Source: JBQTIP01 sp052388025
Lineage (GTDB): Bacteria > Actinomycetota > UBA4738 > HRBIN12
Length of the DNA: 7,883 nt
Direction of reading: 5' to 3'
NCBI GenBank assembly: GCA_052388025.1
Contig: JBQTIP010000008.1
Coordinates: forward strand, 1 to 7,883
The notes under the pieces are model-generated. The model did no database searches, was not told the DNA's origin, and was given only the letters and a program-made list of their open reading frames with translations. The position numbers and the translations under genes were made by a program. Of the stretch, positions 1-5,836 are shown piece by piece. Each line of letters begins with the position of its first letter. The stretch's first letter is position 1.

Positions 1-541
1 TGGCGGCTCCGAGCGTCCCGGCGGCGGCCCTGAGGGCGTCGATCTCGATCTGTGTCCACTCTCGATCGGTCATGCAATCGTCGAAGCCGATCGACCCCCA
101 CCATTCCCCGGCCACCAAGATCGGGACGATGAGGATCGAGCGGATGTCCTGCTCCGCGAGCAGGGGTCGTTCCGATTCCGGGAAATCGCTGACGAGCCCG
201 TGGACGATGTCGCCCCGGTCCAGGATGTCGGCCCAGCGGCCGAATCCCTCCGCCTCGAGGGGGATCCTCTGCAAGTCTGGGTTGTCGATCTGCGGCTGGA
301 TGCCTGGGGCGACCCACTCATGGAGCTGGCTCCAAGCCAAGGCCCCATCGTGGTCCGTGGTGTTCTCGAAGATGTAGACGCGGCTCACGGCCGTGGATTC
401 GCCCAGTCGTCGCAGAACCTTGTCGATGCGCTCCTCCCAATGGGGCGTCTCGAGGAAGCGTTGCGCGGCGAAGGCGATCGCCTCCAGGATCGCGCCGCGT
501 CGGACCGCCGCTTCCGACCTGGCTCGAGCCGTGTCCACCAT
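1..541 (-). CDS. GAF-domain sensor/signalling protein, N-terminal part (cut by left window edge)
   Basis: About 180 residues are visible from ATG at 541 down to the left edge, with no stop, so the C-terminal half is missing. The first ~25 residues form a charged helix (RRGAILEAIAFAAQRFL), followed by a GAF-like sensor domain at about 35-180: VSRVYIFEN near 52-60, EWVAPGI near 75-81, ILIVPILVAGEWWGSIGFDD near 136-155. In known proteins this arrangement commonly precedes PAS, histidine kinase, cyclase or GGDEF/EAL modules, so a signal-transduction role is likely, but the output domain and ligand cannot be seen. No signal peptide or membrane segment is visible, suggesting a cytosolic sensor. The start is supported by GGAAGG at 547-552, five bases upstream. 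It lies 115 bases downstream of the F420-type gene and may be a separate unit. Confidence 0.8.
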   Translation of the reverse strand, partial: MVDTARARSEAAVRRGAILEAIAFAAQRFLETPHWEERIDKVLRRLGESTAVSRVYIFENTTDHDGALAWSQLHEWVAPGIQPQIDNPDLQRIPLEAEGFGRWADILDRGDIVHGLVSDFPESERPLLAEQDIRSILIVPILVAGEWWGSIGFDDCMTDREWTQIEIDALRAAAGTLGAA

Positions 542-572
542 CAGTCCCTTCCCGTGCGAGCGAGCGCGACCA

Positions 573-590
573 CGACTCGTCGTCGAGTCG
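573..590. repeat. Perfect 7-bp inverted repeat (CGACTCG-TCGT-CGAGTCG) in the intergenic gap
   Basis: Two 7-base arms, 573-579 and 584-590, flank a 4-base loop. It is the only clear palindrome in the 115-base gap (542-656) between the F420-type gene and the GAF gene. As RNA on the minus strand it would form a short stable hairpin about 65-85 bases after the upstream stop codon. No T-run follows, so it is not a classical intrinsic terminator. It could be a U-less terminator or an operator for the GAF gene. The rest of the gap shows no gene. Confidence 0.45.
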
Positions 591-656
591 CCTCTTAGCC
601 ATAATCGGCTCGGGCAAGGGGGGTTTGAGCCAGCCGGCCCGGGAGCGGTGGTGGCT

Positions 657-1790
657 CTACGATCCCGGGCCGTCGGGAAGGAGGCCGGGGAACCGCCATT
701 CCTCGGGAAGCTCGTCTCCCGGCCAGCGCTGGCGCTGCTTCAAGGCGAGCTTCTCCATCAGCGCGACCGCGGCCGGGTCCTCGGAGCCCGGCCGCCACTC
801 GACGATGCCGTCGCCAACGGCCCGGTTCCAGACGTCCTGGCCGCGGTCGGTCCGGATGATCGTGAGGGTCCACCCTTCGCTCTGGCCGAGGCCCCCGAAG
901 GAGATGTCGCCGTGCTCGGCGGCGAAGTCGGGGCACCGCTTGCACCCGGGCCGCGTGAACTCTTGAGCGGCCTTGAGCGAGTACTGGATCTCCTCGCCGT
1001 CGTTCGTGTAGAAGAGAAGCTTCCCCTTGACGTTCACTCTGGCGATGTCGCCGAGCGCGAGGCCGAGTCGGTTCTGAGCGATCTCGACCATCAGCCCGTC
1101 GTAGGTGAAGGACTTCGAGCAGAGGAGTCCGAAGGTCCACGCGATCTTGCGACGCCACTTGTTCAAGCGGCGGGCCTCCAGCGCGCCAGTCACGCTCGCC
1201 TGGCAGGACATCCCGACGAGGGCGAGCTTCGAAAGGCCCATCTCGGCCGCCTTCGTGAGCGCCAGCGGGTTCGCCGAGTAGGTGTAGCGAGACCCGGCGG
1301 TGGCCAGGACCCCCTCCGCGTCCGTCACCACGGCGGGCTCGGCGTCCCACTCGCGCTCGTCCGACAGCTTGGAGGTGAGGGCGCCGTCGATCTCGCCGTT
1401 CGCCATGCCCCATATGAGCAGGGCGGACACCACCCCGCCATCCTGTCCCGAGGCGAGCACGCGGGGCTCCGTCGCGCGGGCGAGCACCACGTCCTTGTGG
1501 ACGCCGATGACCTCGTCCGCCGTCCGGGTCTGCCCGAAGAGCAGCCGGTCGATCTCGGGCTCCCACTCACGGAACCTGGGGCAGGCCCGCGTGCAGATGT
1601 CGCACCCCTTGTCCCCGTGCAGGCAGGCGTCGGGGCCGTCTTCCTGGAGCTGGACCGGCTGGTCGTCCTCGTAGCCGAGCACGTGGAAGGGGCAGGCGAC
1701 GATGCACGCGGTGCAGCCGGTGCAAAGACCCGTGAGCACGACCTCGTTGTAGAGGTCGCGCCACTGCGTCTTGTCGGCGGAGGAAGCCAT
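657..1790 (-). CDS. Coenzyme F420 hydrogenase/dehydrogenase beta-subunit-like iron-sulfur flavoprotein (FrhB/FdhB family)
   Basis: This 377-residue protein begins at MASSADKTQW. A dicluster ferredoxin-like region comes first: C23/C26/C29/C33 in CTGCTACIVACP, then C56, C63, C66 and C70 in GCDICTRACP. It is followed by the FrhB-type flavin/F420 region with ASGQDGGVVSALLIWGMANG near 113-132 and further cysteines at 196, 224, 283 and 286. FrhB/FdhB proteins pass electrons between F420, FAD and Fe-S partners. The length suits the FdhB type with an N-terminal Fe-S domain. No hydrogenase or formate dehydrogenase large subunit is nearby, so the partner is unknown. The open frame extends 40 codons upstream, but that stretch is arginine-rich, unlike the family, and reaches into the Fe-S carrier gene. 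ATG at 1790 is preferred and has TATACT nine bases before it. Substrate specificity is not determinable; F420 use is inferred from family. Confidence 0.88.
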   Translation of the reverse strand: MASSADKTQWRDLYNEVVLTGLCTGCTACIVACPFHVLGYEDDQPVQLQEDGPDACLHGDKGCDICTRACPRFREWEPEIDRLLFGQTRTADEVIGVHKDVVLARATEPRVLASGQDGGVVSALLIWGMANGEIDGALTSKLSDEREWDAEPAVVTDAEGVLATAGSRYTYSANPLALTKAAEMGLSKLALVGMSCQASVTGALEARRLNKWRRKIAWTFGLLCSKSFTYDGLMVEIAQNRLGLALGDIARVNVKGKLLFYTNDGEEIQYSLKAAQEFTRPGCKRCPDFAAEHGDISFGGLGQSEGWTLTIIRTDRGQDVWNRAVGDGIVEWRPGSEDPAAVALMEKLALKQRQRWPGDELPEEWRFPGLLPDGPGS

Positions 1791-1799
1791 GCGGTTGGC

Positions 1800-1805
1800 A
1801 GTATA
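1800..1805 (-). promoter_or_regulatory. Putative -10 box (TATACT) of a leaderless or near-leaderless promoter for the F420-type gene
   Basis: TATACT on the minus strand lies nine bases before ATG at 1790, in the 49-base gap after the Fe-S carrier gene. There is no Shine-Dalgarno sequence between it and the start. It matches the actinobacterial TANNNT -10 pattern. No convincing -35 hexamer is visible. This would let the gene be transcribed independently of the upstream genes. Confidence 0.5.
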
Positions 1806-1839
1806 GGGGGGCCGGCCGCCACCCGAGCGAGGCGCGAAG

Positions 1840-2184
1840 TTAGATGGAGAACGAGTCGCCGCAGGCGCACTCGTGCACGGCCTGCGGGTTGTACATCTTG
1901 AGGCCCCCACCGAGGAGGGAGTCGTTGAACTGGAGGGTCGACCCCTTCAGGATCGGCGCGCTCCTGGGATCGACGAGGACGCGGAGACCGGCGGCCTCGA
2001 TGACGTGGTCGTCGGGCGCCGGCGCGTCCTCGAAGCCGAGCTCGTAGGAGAACCCGGAGCAGCCCCCGGCCACGACCCGCACCCGGAGGCAGGTCCCGGG
2101 GCGGCCCTCCTTCTCCGCGAGGGAGGCCGCCTTGCGGGCCGCCTTCTCCGTGACGGTGATGACGGTCGCGGTGTCGCTCTCCAT
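1840..2184 (-). CDS. A-type iron-sulfur cluster carrier (IscA/ErpA/HesB family)
   Basis: This is a complete 114-residue HesB-like protein. The three family cysteines are present: C42 in VAGGCSGFSYEL, and C106 and C108 in HECACGDSF near the C-terminus, with the usual FNDSLLGGGLKMYNP stretch before them. A-type carriers accept nascent Fe-S clusters and hand them to apo-proteins in the cytosol. Length is normal. The same frame stays open far upstream through the neighbouring gene, but that part is a shadow; MESDTATVITVTEKAA is a typical N-terminus. The gene lies between a flavin disulfide oxidoreductase (29-base gap) and a protein with two Cys4 cluster motifs (49-base gap), so that Fe-S protein is an obvious candidate client. 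TATCAT nine bases before the ATG suggests its own leaderless start. Which subtype (IscA, ErpA or SufA) cannot be decided from sequence alone. Confidence 0.93.
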   Translation of the reverse strand: MESDTATVITVTEKAARKAASLAEKEGRPGTCLRVRVVAGGCSGFSYELGFEDAPAPDDHVIEAAGLRVLVDPRSAPILKGSTLQFNDSLLGGGLKMYNPQAVHECACGDSFSI

Positions 2185-2193
2185 GCTCACTCG

Positions 2194-2199
2194 ATGATA
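2194..2199 (-). promoter_or_regulatory. Putative -10 box (TATCAT) of a leaderless or near-leaderless promoter for the Fe-S carrier
   Basis: TATCAT on the minus strand is nine bases before ATG at 2184, inside the 29-base gap behind the FAD oxidoreductase stop. The intervening CGAGTGAGC is not a good Shine-Dalgarno sequence. The spacing matches that at the F420-type and Nudix genes in this window. A clear -35 is not visible. Confidence 0.45.
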
Positions 2200-2213
2200 C
2201 CCGAGGGGAACGC

Positions 2214-3584
2214 TCAGCCCTCCGCGAGTTGCAGGAAGGCGCCCTTCACCGACTCGGAGAGCGTGGGGTAGGCGTGGATGGCTCCGGCAACCGCGGCCGC
2301 CGGCAGCCGCCCGGCCATCGCGGCGACGACCTCGTGGATCATGGCGCCGGCCTCCTCTCCGACGATATGGCCGCCGAGGAGCTCGCCGTCTTGAGCGTCC
2401 GCGACGAGCTTGACGAGGCCGTGCGTCCGGCCCTCGATATGGGCTCGCTCGTTGTCCTCGAAGCGAACGACCGCCGTGCGGACGTCGTGTCCTGCCTCCC
2501 GTGCCTGGCTCTCGGTGAGGCCCACGCTCGCGACCTCCGGGTCGCAGAAGGTGATCCTGGGGACCACCCGGTAGTCGCGGGCGCGGGGGTGGCCCAGCAT
2601 GTCGGCCACGACCAGCTCCGCCTCGTAGGTGCCGACGTGTGTGAACAGCAGCTCCCCGGTGGCGTCCCCGGCCGCCCAGATATGCCCCGCCGTCGTCCGG
2701 AGCGTCTCGGTCAAGACGGGCTTGCCATCGTCGTCGAGGCTCACCCCGGCCGCGTCGAGGTCGTGCCCATCGAAGCAGGCCTTCCGGCCCGCGGCCACGA
2801 GTAGCTCCTCGGCGAGAACGGCCTCGCCCCCCTCGATATGCAGCCGCCACCCGGCCTCGTCGTGCTCCACGCGCTCGATCTTCTCGCCTGTGCGCAGGGC
2901 AATGCCCTCCTCCTCGAATGCCGGGACGAGCGAGGCGGCCGCTTCCTCGTCCTCGTTCGGCAGGATCTGAGGCAGCACCTCGAGGGCCGTCACGCGGGCG
3001 CCGAACCGCGCATAGATCTGGGCGAACTCGATCCCGATCGCGCCGGTCCCGATGACGGCGAGGGACCCCGGAACCTCCGACGGTTTCCAGATCGCTTCCT
3101 TGTTGGTCCAGAACGGCGAGCCCTCGAGCCCCGGGATCGGCGGCGTCAGGGACTCCGTCCCGGTGGCGAGCACGATCCGGCCGGCCTCGATCCTGGTGCC
3201 GTCGGCCATCTCGATCTCGTGTGGGCCCACCAGTCGGGCCTCGTCCATCAGGACCTTGATGCCCAGATCCTCGAACGGCTTCGCGCCCTCGCCGGACTGG
3301 GAATCGATGATGTCTCGCGCCCGCTGCCGGATCGCTCCGAAGTCGACCTCGACCTCCGAGACCCGAACGCCGAAGCGGCCAGCGCCCCGGGCGACGGCCG
3401 AGATCTTCGCGCTCCGGAGCATGACTTTCGTCGGTACGCAGCCGTAGTGGTTGCACTCGCCGCCGAGCTTGTCCCGCTCGGCGATGCCGACCTTGAGATC
3501 GCCGCGGCCGCCCAGCTGGAACGCGATCTCGGAGCCGGTGCCGCCCCCGCCGATCACGAAGACGTCGAACCGCTCCACGTTCAT
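2214..3584 (-). CDS. FAD-dependent pyridine nucleotide-disulfide oxidoreductase (lipoamide dehydrogenase / mercuric reductase-like), Tyr variant
   Basis: The protein has 456 residues. The order is an N-terminal FAD Rossmann motif (VIGGGGTGSE, near 10-19), a redox-active CX4C pair C44/C49 in GGECNHYGCVPTK, an NAD(P)-binding motif (VIGTGAIGIEFAQ, near 177-189), a second FAD contact (AAGDATG, 304-310) and the dimerisation domain. Near the C-terminus the family's HxHPTxxE motif reads HAYPTLSE (437-444). The residue normally acting as catalytic base is therefore Tyr439, while Glu444 is kept. This argues against a true lipoamide dehydrogenase and for a MerA-like or uncharacterised disulfide/electron-transfer role. 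An in-frame TTG lies at 3590, but ATG at 3584 has AAGGAAGG six bases upstream and is preferred. It follows the M20 gene by 49 bases and precedes the Fe-S carrier. It is cytosolic; the substrate is unknown. Confidence 0.9.
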   Translation of the reverse strand: MNVERFDVFVIGGGGTGSEIAFQLGGRGDLKVGIAERDKLGGECNHYGCVPTKVMLRSAKISAVARGAGRFGVRVSEVEVDFGAIRQRARDIIDSQSGEGAKPFEDLGIKVLMDEARLVGPHEIEMADGTRIEAGRIVLATGTESLTPPIPGLEGSPFWTNKEAIWKPSEVPGSLAVIGTGAIGIEFAQIYARFGARVTALEVLPQILPNEDEEAAASLVPAFEEEGIALRTGEKIERVEHDEAGWRLHIEGGEAVLAEELLVAAGRKACFDGHDLDAAGVSLDDDGKPVLTETLRTTAGHIWAAGDATGELLFTHVGTYEAELVVADMLGHPRARDYRVVPRITFCDPEVASVGLTESQAREAGHDVRTAVVRFEDNERAHIEGRTHGLVKLVADAQDGELLGGHIVGEEAGAMIHEVVAAMAGRLPAAAVAGAIHAYPTLSESVKGAFLQLAEG

Positions 3585-3590
3585 GTTCAA

Positions 3591-3598
3591 CCTTCCTT
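3591..3598 (-). promoter_or_regulatory. Shine-Dalgarno (AAGGAAGG) that fixes the oxidoreductase start
   Basis: AAGGAAGG on the minus strand ends six bases before ATG at 3584. It directly abuts the alternative TTG at 3590, which is too close for initiation. This selects the ATG. Confidence 0.7.
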
Positions 3599-3633
3599 CG
3601 TTGTTGTCGGAACCATTCCCGAACGCCCGGGGA

Positions 3634-4815
3634 TCATGCGCCCAGGAACCGTACGAACAGCGCAGCGTAGATGCGGGCCGCGGCCACGAGCTCCTCGACC
3701 TCGATCGACTCGTTCGACGTGTGCGCCACGGCGAGGTCTCCGGGCCCGAGCAGCACGGCCGGCATCCCGGCGCCGTTCATGTAGAACCGGGCGTCGGTGA
3801 TGCCCGTGAAGCCGATGTCGCGAGGCTCCGTGTCCCGATGGTCCCGGACGGCCTGGCGGGCAAGGGCGACGATCTGGGCCCCGGTCGGGGTCTCCGCGGC
3901 CTCCGTCCAATCGCCGATCTCGTAGTCGAGATCGAAGTTCGGGTGCTCCGACCGTAGCCTGGCGACCAGGCGGTCGAAGGGCGCGAGGATCTCTTCCCGC
4001 GACTCGCCGGGGATGGTCCGGCGATCGATCTCGATCTCGCAGCGGTCGGGCACCATGTTCCGGGCCCGCCCGCCCGTGATGGTTCCCACGTTCACGGTCG
4101 GGGAGCCGACCAGCGGATGGGAGCGGTCGGGCAGCACTTCTTGAAGTGCCAGGACGAACCTGGCCATCGACGAGATGGCGTTCACTCCGAGATGGGGCCG
4201 CGAGCCGTGAGCGGCCACCCCGTGGGAGACGGCCCGGAGCCAGGCTCCGCCGCGCTGTGCGAGCCCCAGGTCCAGCCCGCTGGGCTCGCCTACCACGCAG
4301 GCGTCCGCGTCGAGAAGGCCGCGTTCGAAGAGCACCTTCGTCCCGTAGATACCGGAGTGCTCCTCGTCGGCGACCAGGTGGAGCTCGAGCGTCCCGCCGA
4401 GCGCGATTCGGGAACGGCGGATCGCATCCACGGCTGCGAGCGCGGCGCCGATCGCGCCCTTCATGTCTGCCGAGCCCCGGCCCCAGAGGCGCCCCCCTTT
4501 CACGACGCCGTCAAAGGGGGGGTGCGGCCATCCCTCGGGGTCGCCGGCCGGGACGACGTCCAGGTGGCCGTTCCAGGCGAGTTTCGGACGCCCGGACCCG
4601 ATCGCTGCCACCACGCTCGTTCGCCGAGGCTCCGGCTCCACCAGCTCGTACGCCACGCCGAGCGAGGAGAGGATCCCCGCGGCCACTTCCGCCGCCTCCG
4701 CCTCCGTCCCACCCGGGTTCTCGCTCGGGGCGGCCACAAGGCTCCGCGCGAACGCCAGGACCCGCTCGGGGTCGACGGCCTCCGCGGCGGCTCGAACGGC
4801 GCCCTCGTCTACCAT
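3634..4815 (-). CDS. M20 family metallopeptidase (ArgE/DapE/CPG2-type amidohydrolase)
   Basis: This is a complete 393-residue protein. Family metal ligands are recognisable: H84 and the catalytic D86 in GHLDVVP, D117 in GRGSADMKG, the E151/E152 pair in ADEEHSG, E177 in VVGEPSG, and H365 in AHTSNE near the C-terminus. The dimerisation insert lies at about 185-300 (GAWLRAVSHGVAAHGSRPH). Such enzymes cleave N-acyl or peptide bonds using two zinc ions, for example N-acetylornithine, N-succinyl-diaminopimelate or small peptides. The substrate cannot be told here because no biosynthetic genes adjoin. No signal peptide is seen, so it is probably cytosolic. The frame is open further upstream, but that part overlaps the divergent Nudix gene and lacks family similarity, so ATG at 4815 is chosen. 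There is no Shine-Dalgarno sequence; TACATT lies eight bases upstream. Confidence 0.92.
   Translation of the reverse strand: MVDEGAVRAAAEAVDPERVLAFARSLVAAPSENPGGTEAEAAEVAAGILSSLGVAYELVEPEPRRTSVVAAIGSGRPKLAWNGHLDVVPAGDPEGWPHPPFDGVVKGGRLWGRGSADMKGAIGAALAAVDAIRRSRIALGGTLELHLVADEEHSGIYGTKVLFERGLLDADACVVGEPSGLDLGLAQRGGAWLRAVSHGVAAHGSRPHLGVNAISSMARFVLALQEVLPDRSHPLVGSPTVNVGTITGGRARNMVPDRCEIEIDRRTIPGESREEILAPFDRLVARLRSEHPNFDLDYEIGDWTEAAETPTGAQIVALARQAVRDHRDTEPRDIGFTGITDARFYMNGAGMPAVLLGPGDLAVAHTSNESIEVEELVAAARIYAALFVRFLGA
4810..4815 (+). promoter_or_regulatory. Putative -10 box (TACCAT) for the Nudix gene, overlapping the M20 start codon
   Basis: TACCAT on the plus strand lies nine bases before the Nudix ATG at 4825. 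Its last three bases are the complement of the M20 ATG. No Shine-Dalgarno sequence precedes the Nudix start. No -35 hexamer stands out. Confidence 0.4.
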
Positions 4816-4823
4816 GGCCGACA

Positions 4824-4829
4824 AATGTA
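4824..4829 (-). promoter_or_regulatory. Putative -10 box (TACATT) for the M20 gene, overlapping the Nudix start codon
   Basis: TACATT on the minus strand lies eight bases before the M20 ATG at 4815 and contains the complement of the Nudix ATG. There is no Shine-Dalgarno sequence before the M20 start. With the opposing box at 4810-4815 it would form an interlocked divergent promoter pair only 20 bp across. Confidence 0.4.
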
Positions 4830-5394
4830 CCCGCAAGACCTCCGCGAGCGCCTCCGCGCGTCCCTCGGCCCAGGGCCGGACCCGAGCCCCGGGGAGGGCA
4901 CGCGCCTGGCCGCGGTGCTCCTCCCCGTCATCGAGGGAACCGAGCCGTCGCTCGTGTTCACGCGGAGGACCGAGGACCTCCCGCGTCATCCAGGCGAGAT
5001 CTCATTCCCCGGAGGCCTTCAGCACGCTGAGGATCCGGATCTCGAGGGCACGGCGCTCCGGGAGACGGAGGAGGAGCTCGGCATCAAGCCTCACTCGGTG
5101 GACATCGTCGGCGCGCTCGCCCCCGTGCACACGGTCGTGAGCAGCATCCTGATCGTCCCGTTCGTCGGCATATTCTCGAGCCGCCCCGCGTTCACCCCGA
5201 ATGCGGGTGAGATCGCGGAGGTGCTCGAGTACCCGCTCACCCGTCTGGTCGAGGCCGAGGCCGAGGTGGAGTGGCCGCTCGGTGACCACGTTTACCGGGG
5301 GTTCGCCTACGAGATGGACGGCAACATGATTTGGGGCGCGACGGCGCGCATCCTGAGCGAGCTCATGGTCATCGTGCGGATGGAGACGTCATGA
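4825..5394 (+). CDS. Nudix hydrolase, CoA pyrophosphatase type (NudL/YeaB-like)
   Basis: This is a complete 189-residue protein. The Nudix box core RETEEELGI is at 79-87 after FPGG at 61-64. Immediately before it, VFTRRTEDLPRHPGEISFPGG-like sequence at about 44-64 matches the extra signature of the CoA pyrophosphatase branch (TRR...L..H.G...FPGG). These enzymes hydrolyse CoA or oxidised CoA to 3',5'-ADP and a phosphopantetheine in a metal-dependent way, in the cytosol. The frame is open for over 200 codons upstream, but that part lies antisense to the M20 gene and is spurious. ATG at 4825 gives a normal N-terminal helix (LRERLRASL). Its TGA overlaps the next ATG by four bases (ATGA), so the two are translationally coupled. 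The following gene encodes a CoA-binding-fold protein, which supports the CoA assignment. Confidence 0.9.
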   Translation: MYPQDLRERLRASLGPGPDPSPGEGTRLAAVLLPVIEGTEPSLVFTRRTEDLPRHPGEISFPGGLQHAEDPDLEGTALRETEEELGIKPHSVDIVGALAPVHTVVSSILIVPFVGIFSSRPAFTPNAGEIAEVLEYPLTRLVEAEAEVEWPLGDHVYRGFAYEMDGNMIWGATARILSELMVIVRMETS

Positions 5395-5834
5395 CCGAGG
5401 CCGGGCTCGCGCCCTACTTGCCGAGCGACGCGGAGCTCCGGTCGATCCTCGGCGACGCACAAACGGTGGCCGTCGTGGGGCTCTCCTCGAAGCCCGGCCG
5501 CGACTCCTTGAGGATCGCGACGTACCTGCAGCGCAAGGGATACCGGATCATCCCGGTGAACCCCAACGAGACCGAGGTCCTCGGAGAGCCGGCATATCCC
5601 TCGCTGCTCGACGTGCCCGAGGACGTCCGGATCGACGTCGTCGACGTGTTCAGGAAGGCGGCCGACACGCCTCTGATCGCGGAGCAAGCGGTGACGACCG
5701 GGGCCAAGGTACTGTGGCTCCAGGACGGCATCGTGAACGAGGAAGCTCGTAGGATCGCGGAGGACGCGGGCCTCACGGTCATCATGGGCGTCTGCATCCG
5801 CGACACCAGCAGGCGACTGGGTGGGGAGGGGTGA
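5391..5834 (+). CDS. CoA-binding domain protein (CoA_binding_2 / YccU-like)
   Basis: This is a complete 147-residue protein with a single Rossmann-like CoA-binding domain. TVAVVGLSSKPGRDSLRIATYL at about 25-46 is the nucleotide-binding loop and first helix, followed by GYRIIPVNPNETEVLG (50-65), AYPSLLDVPE (68-77), VVDVFRK (83-89), and GAKVLWLQDGIVNEEA (104-119), ending with C135. In the family this is the stand-alone version of the succinyl-CoA synthetase alpha-type CoA domain; its cellular role is poorly defined. Relatives usually carry an Arg before this late Cys, whereas here the segment reads MGVCIRDTS, so the tail differs. The start overlaps the Nudix stop (ATGA), with GGAG five bases upstream at 5382-5385. 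The next gene begins at or just after its own stop, so all three likely form one operon. Confidence 0.9.
   Translation: MTEAGLAPYLPSDAELRSILGDAQTVAVVGLSSKPGRDSLRIATYLQRKGYRIIPVNPNETEVLGEPAYPSLLDVPEDVRIDVVDVFRKAADTPLIAEQAVTTGAKVLWLQDGIVNEEARRIAEDAGLTVIMGVCIRDTSRRLGGEG
5825..5829 (+). promoter_or_regulatory. Shine-Dalgarno (GGAGG) choosing the start of the small protein
   Basis: GGAGG within the last codons of the CoA-binding gene sits seven bases before GTG at 5837. It makes that GTG a better start than the overlapping GTG at 5831. Confidence 0.65.
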
Positions 5835-5836
5835 CC

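Noticed and set aside
393..1901. 502-codon open frame on the plus strand
   Set aside because: It is antisense to the F420-type gene, which has clear family motifs. The translation is low-complexity in Arg/Gly/Leu/Val without recognisable domains, a usual shadow in high-GC DNA.
1791..1910. 40-codon N-terminal extension of the F420-type protein
   Set aside because: It is rich in Arg, Thr and Pro, overlaps the Fe-S carrier gene and has no family similarity; the ATG at 1790 is better placed.
1840..3456. 538-codon open frame that would fuse a long N-terminal region to the Fe-S carrier
   Set aside because: Only the last 114 residues look like a protein family. The rest is an Arg/Gly-rich shadow of the FAD oxidoreductase in another frame, and the carrier has its own natural ATG.
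3616..3636. Imperfect inverted repeat (TCCCG...CGGGGA) near the M20 stop
   Set aside because: The stem is short and bulged, overlaps the stop codon region and has no T-run, so it is too weak to call a terminator.
4117..5394. Long N-terminal extension of the Nudix protein
   Set aside because: The first 236 codons are antisense to the M20 gene and show no domain. The family-like N-terminus begins at the ATG at 4825.
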